From Spirochaetaceae bacterium (GTDB lineage Bacteria > Spirochaetota > Spirochaetia > Treponematales > Breznakiellaceae), in contig JAITAM010000080.1 in assembly GCA_031284085.1 (NCBI GenBank), positions 1 to 7,013 on the forward strand: DNA of 7,013 nt, in the 5' to 3' direction. Shown one piece after another: positions 1 to 5,608 of the stretch (the first letter of the stretch is position 1; each line of letters begins with the position of its first letter). The position numbers and the translations under genes are program-made. The notes below the pieces were generated by a model. It ran no database searches and was not told where the DNA came from. It saw only the letters and a program-made list of their open reading frames with translations.

Positions 1-537
1 GCTACCGAGATCTCAGGCGGCACAGGCGGCTGGCAAGCTGTGGGCGATGGCTCAATTACGATAAACAAAGGCGTAGATGCTACAGCATCCATTTGGGGCA
101 AGACAACGCTTAAAGGCGGCGAGGGTGCAACAATCACCCAGAAGAACGGGGCCGGCAATGTGCTTAACATAGGCAGCACCAATGGTAGTGCGGCGGCTAA
201 CGCTCTAACACTCGACCTCGGCGGTAGCGCTGTTGTGGCAGGTGCATCCATCATCCTTACCTCCGGCACTGACCCTGGTAAGATTGCCATTGCCGAGACG
301 ACATCCACCATTATAACAGGGGTAACAGGAACCAGCGCAGCTATTGGTGGCGTAAAGACCATAACCATCGGGATGAAATCTGTTACGAACGATACCTTTG
401 TAGCAGCAGATTATCAAGTTTCTAGTAATAAACTTGTTAAGATTGGCGGCACAACAGCCGCCGGTTTTATAACCGCAAGCACAAGCGCCAACGCGGATGT
501 TACTATTAACAGTACAGCAGATGTTTCAGGTAGCTGA
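1..537 (+). CDS. C-terminal part of a repetitive, beta-strand-rich surface or secreted protein (5' end outside window)
   Basis: The frame is open from base 1 to the TGA at 535-537, so the 178 visible codons are the end of a longer gene; the GTG at 40 is only an internal codon. The protein is dominated by Gly, Ala, Thr, Ser, Ile and Val, with short alternating hydrophobic/polar strands separated by Gly/Asn/Asp turns (for example GGVKTITIG and KLVKIGGTTAAGFIT). It has almost no aromatic residues and no cysteine. This composition is typical of parallel beta-helix or beta-strand-repeat adhesins and surface-layer-like proteins, which are common in treponemes. The visible end, TADVSGS, has no autotransporter barrel, no sortase motif and no terminal aromatic residue, so secretion route and anchoring cannot be told from this part. 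The signal peptide, if any, lies outside the window. Function (adhesion or surface coat) is inference from composition only. An intrinsic terminator follows about 60 bases after the stop. Confidence 0.75.
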   Translation, partial: ATEISGGTGGWQAVGDGSITINKGVDATASIWGKTTLKGGEGATITQKNGAGNVLNIGSTNGSAAANALTLDLGGSAVVAGASIILTSGTDPGKIAIAETTSTIITGVTGTSAAIGGVKTITIGMKSVTNDTFVAADYQVSSNKLVKIGGTTAAGFITASTSANADVTINSTADVSGS

Positions 538-583
538 TCAGAACTAATATAACTAATAGAGAGAAACCTTTTGATGATTGTAT

Positions 584-625
584 GACACGATAAGTGTCGG
601 GGGGAGCCTTTGGCTCCCCTTTTTT
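584..625 (+). terminator. Rho-independent terminator of the surface-protein gene
   Basis: The core is a perfect 8-bp stem, GGGGAGCC (601-608) and GGCTCCCC (612-619), closed by a TTT loop and followed by six T residues (620-625). This is a textbook intrinsic terminator for rightward transcription. A second, weaker hairpin lies just upstream (GACAC 584-588, loop GATAA, GTGTC 594-598). The site ends the transcript of the repetitive surface protein, so the DUF115 gene downstream should have its own promoter. Confidence 0.93.
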
Positions 626-659
626 GTAGACCTTCTCTTCACCTTCTAGGGTTGGGAGG

Positions 660-689
660 CAGGTCAGACCTTTAACAGGCTGCGCCTGT
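660..689. repeat. Two adjacent small palindromes upstream of the DUF115 gene
   Basis: AGGTC-A-GACCT (661-671) is a 5-bp inverted repeat with a one-base centre. It is followed at once by ACAGGC (675-680) and GCCTGT (684-689) around TGC. The first element, with its leading C (660-671), returns in reverse orientation at 2677-2688 beyond the DUF115 gene. The second could form a hairpin in the leader of the DUF115 mRNA or act as a protein-binding site. No T-run follows, so it is not a terminator. No convincing promoter was found between 626 and 730. Confidence 0.45.
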
Positions 690-730
690 GGGGGTGGCTC
701 TTTTGATAAAAATATGCCATAGTTTCGCTC

Positions 731-2578
731 ATGCCCGTCTTTGATGATAATATGACCGTCTTCTCTAAACGCTACCCAGCGCTTGTAACACAAATACTTG
801 ATACACAAACAACAGAACAAAACTATACTATACGAGTAGAAATGGCAAAGTCCGGTATGCCCAATCTGCTGATTAACAATTATGCCGTTCATTCTACCCG
901 CGATCCTGTGCATGAAGGCCAAAGACTCGCCGCTACCCTTGCAAAGGGTAATCCGGTTCTGGTTCTGGGCTTGGGATTGGCCTATGCAGCAGAAGCCGCA
1001 GTAGAAAACTCGCCGGAGCGGCCTCTTGTCATTGTCGAGCGCCGCCTGCCTTTGCTCCGTCTGGCCCTTGAAACACGGGATTTGCGGCGCCTTTTTTCAG
1101 CGCCCACCGTTATTCTGGTGCTGAGCGAAAAAACCGATGCCGTTTACTGGGCATTACAATACCTCGATCAAAACAATGCTGGAAAAACCGTTCAATATCT
1201 CAAAAATCGAGTGATCATAGCGCAGGATACACAATGGTATGCAGAGGTGGAACGGCATATCCAAACGTGGGCTTCAAAAGATGCGGTTAACCAAGCGACA
1301 TTGAAACGCTTCGGCGTGCGTTGGATGCATAATCTGGCGCAAAACATTGCGGTAACTCGTGATCTGCCGGGTGTGCGTTATCTAACCGATGTTCTTGCCG
1401 CTACCGTGCCTGTGCTGCTGATAGCGGCCGGGCCTTCTCTTGATACCATAGCGCCGTTTTTACCGGCGCTTGCCGAGCGTTCCGTGATAGTGGCGGTCGA
1501 TACTGCTCTTCGCTTCCTTGCCCGCATCGGTGTTGAACCGGATTTTACCGTAGTTGTTGATCCTCAGTACTGGAATGCCCGACACCTCGATAGATTTATC
1601 CCCGAACAAAGCTGCTTAATAACCGAATCCGCTGTGTATCCTTCGGTATTACGGCAGGGGTTTAAGCGGGTTTTTGTCCGCTCTTCGCTCTTTCCTCTCG
1701 GACGCTTTGTGGAGGATAGGGTTGATGCAAAGGGAACCCTTGCATCAGGCGGCTCGGTGGCAACAACCGCATGGGATTTTGCACGAGAAATAGGCGCTCA
1801 ATCGGTGTGGATAGCCGGTCTCGACCTGTCTTTTCCAGCGCTGAAAACGCATTTCAAGGGAGCGCTCTTTGAAGAGCGGGCATTAGCGCAGTCCCACAGG
1901 CTCAATCCGGCTGCAACGTGGCACGCACGTGCGCTCCACGATGGGAAACCGTTTTGGGCATCGGCAGCCGACGGCACTACCGTTCTTACCGATACACGCC
2001 TTTCTCTCTATGCGGCATGGTTCGAAAACCAAGTGCGCCGCTATCCCCATGTCCCTACATACCGGTTTTCTACGCAGGGAATCTTTATTCCGGGTATGAT
2101 CAATGCAACAATGGAAGAGGCGCTTGAGCTGCCGGTCTGTAGAACGGCGATACGCCGACTCTTAGGAAAGGCTTTTGAAGCCGCGGACACCGCTTTTAAT
2201 ACGCCCGAAGAGCGCAGGATCAGAAATCTCCGCTACCAAGAGGCGGTACACGATCTCTTTGATGGACTATCCAAGCTGCAAACTCAAGCCCAGCAGGCAG
2301 CCTCTGCACTTGAGCTGTTCTACCGCAAGAAATCCCCTACGGCCTCTGATCGGGCGCGGATTCTTGCGGTACTGGATAAGGCAAACCGAGTTGTTACGGA
2401 AAGCACGGTAAGGGAAGTCGCCGGCTTTCTCTTTCCGTCCTTACCGGATAGCGAGTCTGATTCTTCTGATCCTTTTGCCGACTACCTTGAGTCCTGTAGG
2501 CATCTCTACGGTCCTCTTGCCGATACTGCCGGCTCTCACCGTAAGATTCTGGCGCTAAAAATCGCTCATGATAGATAG
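731..2578 (+). CDS. DUF115 / MptE-like (Maf-type motility accessory factor family) protein
   Basis: This 615-residue cytoplasmic-looking protein has no signal peptide or membrane helix. Residues 77-91 (VLVLGLGLAYAAEAA) form a Rossmann-like strand-loop-helix. The DUF115 core follows with its hallmark stretches: GPSLD (234-238), VDTAL (256-260), VVVDPQ (274-279), the SGGSVATTA loop (339-347) and GLDLSF (363-368). The C-terminal 150 residues are mostly predicted helix. Archaeal members are 6-hydroxymethylpterin diphosphokinases (MptE). Bacterial Maf proteins of this size and layout are linked to glycosylation of flagellin with nonulosonic acids. Which activity applies here cannot be settled from sequence; a Maf-like glycosyltransferase role is the better guess because of length and lineage. 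The ATG at 731 is the first start after in-frame stops near 709-715, but it lacks a clear Shine-Dalgarno site; the ATG at 752 is an alternative. The gene follows a terminator and appears monocistronic. Reading frame and key motifs are intact. Confidence 0.88.
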   Translation: MPVFDDNMTVFSKRYPALVTQILDTQTTEQNYTIRVEMAKSGMPNLLINNYAVHSTRDPVHEGQRLAATLAKGNPVLVLGLGLAYAAEAAVENSPERPLVIVERRLPLLRLALETRDLRRLFSAPTVILVLSEKTDAVYWALQYLDQNNAGKTVQYLKNRVIIAQDTQWYAEVERHIQTWASKDAVNQATLKRFGVRWMHNLAQNIAVTRDLPGVRYLTDVLAATVPVLLIAAGPSLDTIAPFLPALAERSVIVAVDTALRFLARIGVEPDFTVVVDPQYWNARHLDRFIPEQSCLITESAVYPSVLRQGFKRVFVRSSLFPLGRFVEDRVDAKGTLASGGSVATTAWDFAREIGAQSVWIAGLDLSFPALKTHFKGALFEERALAQSHRLNPAATWHARALHDGKPFWASAADGTTVLTDTRLSLYAAWFENQVRRYPHVPTYRFSTQGIFIPGMINATMEEALELPVCRTAIRRLLGKAFEAADTAFNTPEERRIRNLRYQEAVHDLFDGLSKLQTQAQQAASALELFYRKKSPTASDRARILAVLDKANRVVTESTVREVAGFLFPSLPDSESDSSDPFADYLESCRHLYGPLADTAGSHRKILALKIAHDR

Positions 2579-2706
2579 CAGGCTACGCGGCCGGTTTCCC
2601 CTCAATCCGCCTGTCTCGCTGCGGCAAAGCCTATGCCCTCTCGGAGCAAGGCTGCCGCCTGCAAGAAGCTAGACTTAGGTCTGACCTGGTTGGAAGAGAG
2701 AATACC
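2579..2706. other. Intergenic stretch with one long stem-loop, no gene seen
   Basis: This GC-rich spacer follows the DUF115 stop. It can fold into a stem of GCGGCA (2621-2626) and GCC (2629-2631) against GGC (2650-2652) and TGCCGC (2653-2658), with a two-base bulge and an 18-nt loop. No T-run follows, so it is at best a weak or Rho-assisted end for the DUF115 transcript. The palindromic 12-mer shared with 660-671 lies at 2677-2688. No ribosome-binding site or convincing coding frame was found. Confidence 0.4.
2677..2688. repeat. Inverted copy of the AGGTC-W-GACCT 12-mer found upstream of the DUF115 gene
   Basis: AGGTCTGACCTG is the exact reverse complement of CAGGTCAGACCT at 660-671. Each copy is itself a near-perfect palindrome. 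The two copies bracket the DUF115 gene at about 60-100 bp on each side. A 12-mer match alone can occur by chance in 7 kb, so the palindromic structure is what makes it notable. It could be a dispersed repeat or a regulator site. Confidence 0.35.
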
Positions 2707-2880
2707 TCATTGGAGCACCTTCAGCTCTGACTTCAAGATTGTGTCATCCACGAAAGAGATAATTCCTGCGATTCCGTGTTCCCGATGATAAGCCCCACTG
2801 TACTTCCATTCACAAGGCTCTTTTACAAGCCCTGCCTTAACAGGGTTTTGGTCGATGTAGTTATACACCGCCCAAAAGAG
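2707..2880 (-). pseudogene. C-terminal remnant of a REP-associated / IS200-like tyrosine (Y1) transposase
   Basis: Read leftward from 2880 to the TGA at 2707-2709, 57 sense codons give a sequence with YNYIDQNPVKAGLVKEP followed by EWKYSGAYH. This is the characteristic C-terminal block of the RAYT / Y1_Tnp family (Y-I-x-x-N-P-V-K-A-G-L-V, then W-x-Y-S-S/G-A). The frame hits a TGA three codons upstream of 2880, and no intact catalytic region precedes it. In another frame just upstream (about 2880-2945) there is FVLMLLCHLHK. Its HLH could be a trace of the catalytic HUH motif with a deletion after it, but that is a weak guess. These proteins normally run about 150-300 residues, so this is a dead fragment. 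It adjoins the IS256-type pseudogene. Confidence 0.75.
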
Positions 2881-2946
2881 GGCATATCAAATATTTTGTG
2901 TAAATGGCAAAGTAGCATCAGAACAAAACCCTTTTTTTCCCTTGCC

Positions 2947-3787
2947 TCAACGGTTCTCTTGCTTAAGCGCCAATCCTCAGTTCTTAATCGCCAGGCATCT
3001 TCCATTTATCCACCGCATTCCCTATCGCCAAATGCAATATCTTGTATATAGCCTCATTCGTCCAAAAGGTCGACAATTGGTAATTCACGGTATATCTCGG
3101 ATACTTGCCCTTCCATGTTTCGCCGAATGCTTCAAGAACACCCCGTACCACTCCCTCTTCCACCATCATATATATTTCCTTCCACCTCGGGAAAACCGGT
3201 CAATTCGTCCATACAGACTATCAAAATGTCTTCCATCTCACGACTACGCAGGTCGTTTAATACCCTCATCCAAAATTTCGCTCTCTTCGTTTTCATTTAT
3301 CTAAAAGCCTAACACTTCTTTTTCTCCCTCATAATTGACCCCTAGCGCTACATACACACTTTTCCCTTCCTCCTTTATTTTCATCCGGATCGTATCCGGA
3401 TACACAATGATGTAGCTTTTTCAAGCAGCCGGTCCACCATTCAGCGGACTTTAGTCCGACACTTCTTCTATGACCACATCGGTTAGTGCAGTTGCTTACA
3501 ACATGTCTTATCAATTCTGACGATACTTCTGCATTATGGACCTAGACCTTTTCAAGATACGCTTTTATATTCTGATCCGACATCTCAGACGAATACATCG
3601 AAAATATCTGGTGATTGAACAGAGGAAAGTGTTTGTGATACTTGGGGATTATGTGCAGCTCGAAGGTTCGGTTGGGGTTTGATGAAACATGAATGAGCGC
3701 TTTCTGATTTTCCGTCAGTATAGTCTTAGAGGTGTAGCCGTTCCGTCTGTCCCCCGTGTGGGGTGTCAGGCAAAATAGGACTTGCAC
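2947..3787 (-). pseudogene. IS256 / Mutator-family (DDE) transposase pseudogene with internal deletions
   Basis: Pieces of an IS256-type transposase occur in the right order in three minus-strand frames. Leftward from 3787 they are: RRNGYTSKTI; FELHIIPKYHKHFPLFNHQI; MYSSEMSDQNIKAYLEKV, then an in-frame TAG at 3542-3544; VSSELI; after frame changes YPDTIRMKIKEEGKSVYVAL and NYEGEKEVLG (first catalytic Asp, about 3300-3415); KFWMRVLNDLRSR; and ILIVCMDELTGFPE (second Asp, about 3190). The next recognisable block is LEAFGETWKGKYP, so the LCIVH-type block is missing. VNYQLSTF then jumps to NEAIYKILHLAIGNAVDKWKMP, so the YTTNAIE block with the catalytic Glu is also gone. The trace ends with GLALKQENR at the TGA 2947-2949. 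The first 80-100 residues are absent, and no terminal inverted repeats were recognised. This is a long-dead copy. Confidence 0.87.
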
Positions 3788-4106
3788 GGAAGTCTGTATC
3801 TTGAAATAATTGTATATTGTATAAATAATTGGTAAAAGTGCCGGTTTTGCCTGCTAGAGAAAAAGTATGAAAAAATGAGAGAAACTATGAAAAAACCGAA
3901 AATCTTGTGCAAGGCTTCAAAAATGCTCAAACCCATTCAAATATTTTTATTACAAAGAGTTAATTGAAATATGTAGTGAAAGAACTGGACATGATTCAAT
4001 TGAAAGGTAGGAACTTAAAGTCAATCATTACTAGAAAGTAGGAACTTAACAAATAAGTCTATATTTTATATATAGTTGTTTGTTAAGTTGATGGAAAGGC
4101 AAGAAC
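3788..4106. other. AT-rich non-coding stretch, possible left end of a Mu-like prophage
   Basis: No reading frame with a start and ribosome site is present here. The left half (3788-3960) holds only minor structure: TATGAAAAAA at 3866-3875 and again at 3886-3895, and CGGTTTT (3842-3848) against AAAACCG (3892-3898). The right half (about 3976-4110) carries the repeats and palindrome listed separately. It lies between the IS256 remnant and the first prophage gene, so the prophage boundary should fall within it, but I cannot place the terminal dinucleotide or a target-site duplication. Confidence 0.45.
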
Positions 4107-4110
4107 TAAA
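4002..4110 (+). repeat. Three related direct repeats, candidate transposase-binding sites at the prophage left end
   Basis: The copies are GAAAGGTAGGAACTTAA (4002-4018), GAAAGTAGGAACTTAA (4034-4049, one base shorter) and GAAAGGCAAGAACTAAA (4094-4110, 14 of 17 identical to the first). Start-to-start spacings are 32 and 60 bp. A partial relative, TGAAAGAACTGG, starts at 3977. Mu-family phages carry about three unevenly spaced transposase-binding sites of roughly 22 bp at each end (L1-L3 at the left). The position beside the regulator genes and upstream of the transposase gene fits that layout. Binding is inference; iteron-like sites of another kind are possible. Confidence 0.5.
4043..4089. repeat. 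Nested 47-bp palindrome
   Basis: Outer arms are AACTTAACAAA (4043-4053) and TTTGTTAAGTT (4079-4089), a perfect 11-bp match. Inside them lie CTATAT (4059-4064) and ATATAG (4070-4075) around TTTAT. The left outer arm is the AACTTAA end of the second direct repeat, so the right arm presents the same half-site inverted. It could be a cruciform, an inverted binding site for the transposase or repressor, or a bidirectional transcription stop. A T-run typical of a terminator is lacking. Confidence 0.6.
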
Positions 4111-4128
4111 GGTGAGAACTCACCTTTA
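4107..4128 (-). terminator. Perfect hairpin just after the minus-strand regulator gene, probable terminator
   Basis: TAAAGGTGAG (4107-4116) and CTCACCTTTA (4119-4128) form a 10-bp perfect inverted repeat around AA, six bases beyond the stop codon of the leftward gene. In that direction the stem is followed by GTTCTTGCCTTTCC, only moderately T-rich. Position favours a terminator; the left arm also overlaps the third direct repeat, so a binding role is possible. Confidence 0.5.
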
Positions 4129-4134
4129 AGAAGC

Positions 4135-4377
4135 TTATTGTTCAGGATTGAAAGTTTCAATCTTTGCGGCATTTTTCAATCTAGACTCTTTTCGTAACTT
4201 ATCTTCTTCGATTCTTAATTTTTCCTCTTCTAAGCCTATTCTTACTAAATAAGCCAAAAAAGAATTTATTTGAATCTCAGGGAAATATACCTTTCTCAAG
4301 GAGTCTATCTCTTGTCTCAATTGTGCAGTTATTCTAACGGTCATATTTTTATCTTTCGGTTGATCTGTTTTGTCCAT
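4135..4377 (-). CDS. Small ribbon-helix-helix-type regulator, candidate prophage repressor
   Basis: The 80-residue protein starts at the ATG 4375-4377, six bases after AAGGAG (4384-4389), a strong Shine-Dalgarno site. Residues 11-17 (NMTVRIT) fit the single beta-strand of an Arc/MetJ/CopG-type fold. Residues 18-33 (AQLRQEIDSLRKVYFP) form a first helix. Residues 37-64 form a second helix starting INSFLAYLVRIGL and running into a charged coiled-coil tail (EEEKLRIEEDKLRKE). Such proteins dimerise and bind repeated operators through the strand. It reads away from a second RHH gene and the transposase gene, as a Mu-type repressor (c) does relative to ner and A, so a repressor role is inferred. It is the only complete, undamaged prophage gene in the window, with its own promoter and a downstream hairpin. 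I cannot name the family precisely; a plasmid copy-control-like or antitoxin-like RHH protein is the alternative. No toxin gene is adjacent. Confidence 0.72.
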   Translation of the reverse strand: MDKTDQPKDKNMTVRITAQLRQEIDSLRKVYFPEIQINSFLAYLVRIGLEEEKLRIEEDKLRKESRLKNAAKIETFNPEQ

Positions 4378-4399
4378 ACCTCTCTCCTTATGTCTTTTT

Positions 4400-4428
4400 A
4401 ATGTAGATGACGATCAAAAACTTGTCAA
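4400..4428 (-). promoter_or_regulatory. Sigma-70-type promoter for the minus-strand RHH gene
   Basis: On the minus strand TTGACA (complement of 4423-4428) is separated by exactly 17 bases from TACATT (complement of 4400-4405). The -35 box is perfect and the -10 box matches 4 of 6. The start of transcription should fall near 4393, just upstream of the AAGGAG ribosome site at 4384-4389. Confidence 0.7.
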
Positions 4429-4445
4429 TATCTGAAAAAATTCTA

Positions 4446-4474
4446 TTGACTATATTGATAGAAGTTGATAGAAT
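4446..4474 (+). promoter_or_regulatory. Rightward promoter overlapped by 10-bp-period repeats (early promoter and operator)
   Basis: TTGACT (4446-4451), a 17-base spacer and TAGAAT (4469-4474) make a good sigma-70-type promoter facing the RHH/transposase genes. TTGATAGAA occurs at 4455-4463 and again at 4465-4473, a 10-bp period, with a weaker relative TTGACTATA at 4446-4454. Tandem sites one helical turn apart are usual for RHH repressors, so this is a likely operator covering the spacer and -10 box. The -10 box directly abuts the ATG at 4475, so transcription should begin inside the reading frame. Either the true start codon lies further downstream or this promoter was altered. Confidence 0.65.
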
Positions 4475-4711
4475 ATGAAAGATAAATACTTAAATATACG
4501 GATAGAATCTGACTTAAAAGAGTAAGTAACTAAATTTGCTAAAGAAGAACGTCGTACTATTTCTGATCAAGCGATTTATCTCATAGAACGGGGATTGTAT
4601 AGTTTGCGTCGACATTACGACCATGTTCCGGTACAAGTGGAAGATGTCAATCAGGTTCCTGATTTGTCAATTCTCAGTGAGGTAAATAATGGAGAAATGG
4701 TTATCCGTTGA
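4475..4711 (+). pseudogene. Ribbon-helix-helix regulator gene interrupted by one TAA (Ner-position gene)
   Basis: The frame ATG 4475 to TGA 4709-4711 encodes 78 positions with a single internal stop, TAA at 4523-4525 (codon 17). The text around it, KYLNIRIESDLKE-stop-VTKFAKEERRTISDQA, then IYLIERGLY, is a clear RHH pattern: strand LNIRIE, helix SDLKExVTKFAKEE, turn, second helix SDQAIYLIERGLY. A change of AAA, CAA or GAA to TAA would account for the stop. The gene overlaps the transposase start by 23 bases, so the two were translationally coupled. Its place between the divergent control region and transposase A is that of ner in Mu, although Mu Ner has a helix-turn-helix fold; the parallel is positional. 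There is no ribosome site before the ATG. No restart codon near the stop would rescue the DNA-binding strand. Confidence 0.75.
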
Positions 4712-5553
4712 TGTAACGGCCAGCTTGTTATCAATTACAAAACGAGCGGTTAATAAACGGGCAAAAGAAAAAGGCTGGCCATATCGTACTATATGATGGA
4801 AATGGAGGCAAGCAGAAGCGTTTTCACATTAAAGACTTGCCGGAAGACATACAGATTACTTATGCAGCCAGCTTAGATCTTACTTTAGACGTCCTTCAAA
4901 ATACCTTAAAACCCCCTTTGAAGACTGAGATAAAAGGTAAAATAACCTCCTACAAAGGGCGTTCCGTAACAGATAAACCAGTTAAAACTTGGGAAGAGAG
5001 TCTACCAAAGCAGAACGGGAGATTGCTTATAACCGTCGTAAAATTATTACTGCTTATGAACAATCAGGGCTTAATCCCCAGCAATTTGTCGAATGCTATC
5101 AGTGTGATAGCTTTTTACCGGAAGTTAAGGCTCAGCTTGGACGCTGGGCATACTTAAAAGATAGGCGGCGGTTTTACGATACGTGGCTTTGTGTCCTTAT
5201 CAGCAGTTTGGTCTTGCTGGCCTTGTCCACAATATAAAAAGCGAGGCGGAAACGGCGCAAACCTCTCCGAAGAAGCAAAAGATCGTATCAAGTGGCTATA
5301 CCTTAACTCAAGCAAGCCGACTATGCAGTCGGTTGTTGATAATCTTCCATAATATGGAATCACAGTTGGTTATGATACTGTGCGCCGTCACATTCAAACA
5401 ATTCCGGCATCGGTAACGGCTCGATACCGCATGGGCAAAAAATATTTTCACGACAAGTTTGATCCCTATATCGTGCGGGACTATACCAAGTACAAGCCTA
5501 TGGAAATTATCTGCGGAGACTACATGACCGAAGATATTTTCTGCTCTTTATGA
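4689..5553 (+). pseudogene. N-terminal half of a Mu-type transposase A gene, frameshifted and truncated
   Basis: Translation starts at ATG 4689, six bases after GAGG (4679-4682). The product begins MEKWLSVDVTASLLSITKRA then NKRAKEKGWPYR, the winged-helix Mu DNA-binding domain, and stops at TGA 4794-4796. One extra A near 4788-4792 explains this, because the next frame continues YDGNGGKQKRFHIKDLPEDI. A second shift near 4985-5000 leads to AEREIAYNRRKIITAYEQSG. A third near 5183 gives YQQFGLAGLVHN, and a fourth near 5238 gives GGNGANLSEEAKDRIKWLYL. A TAA lies in frame at 5350-5352. The last part reads YDTVRRHIQTIPASVTARYR, then KFDPYIVRDYTKYKPME and CGDYMTEDIFC, the entry to the DDE core with its first catalytic Asp (GD-x(3)-D). 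Homology then ends abruptly. The gene normally encodes some 600-700 residues, so a little under half is left. The protein would have joined phage ends and inserted them into target DNA. Confidence 0.87.
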
Positions 5554-5608
5554 ATACGGGCGGCAAGAATATAAATTATCCCTTCGTTAATAATTCCCGC
5601 ACATAAAG
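5546..5608. other. Junction between oppositely oriented prophage fragments, with short inverted arms
   Basis: CTTTATG (5546-5552) and CATAAAG (5602-5608) are perfect 7-bp inverted arms, with GGG (5558-5560) and CCC (5596-5598) further in. They enclose the point where the rightward transposase half ends and the leftward terminase fragment ends. Read leftward, a short frame here gives EGIIYILAARIHKE, which may be a trace of the terminase nuclease domain (compare G-x-I-Y-I-L-D in that family). A 7-bp match this close can be chance. Confidence 0.35.

Noticed and set aside
205..417. Minus-strand frame opposite the surface-protein gene
   Set aside because: Cysteine-rich text with no family resemblance, fully inside a coding frame on the other strand.
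506..922. Minus-strand frame of 138 codons across the terminator and the DUF115 start
   Set aside because: It covers a perfect intrinsic terminator and the start of a clear gene, has no ribosome site and has no recognisable domain; it is an antisense shadow.
1918..2411. Alternative plus-strand frames inside the DUF115 gene
   Set aside because: They are out-of-frame readings of a conserved gene, without ribosome sites.
2621..2658. Intrinsic terminator after the DUF115 gene
   Set aside because: The stem is good but the loop is long, there is a bulge, and no T-run follows.
2776..3312. Several plus-strand frames over the IS remnants (2776-3051, 2942-3304, 3115-3312)
   Set aside because: The minus strand carries recognisable transposase text throughout this part; the plus-strand frames have no start signals or family features.
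4002..4110. CRISPR array or plasmid replication origin
   Set aside because: Only three imperfect copies with unequal spacing, no Cas genes and no replication initiator gene; the transposase context favours a prophage end.
4135..4711. Toxin-antitoxin system with an RHH antitoxin
   Set aside because: No toxin-sized gene with toxin features sits next to either RHH gene; the neighbour is transposase A.
4785..5240. Programmed frameshifting as an explanation for the multi-frame transposase
   Set aside because: There are about four frame changes without slippery sites and pausing structures, plus an in-frame TAA and loss of the 3' half; decay is simpler.
5154..5363. Minus-strand frame opposite the transposase pseudogene
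   Set aside because: The plus strand explains this part as Mu-type transposase in consecutive frames.
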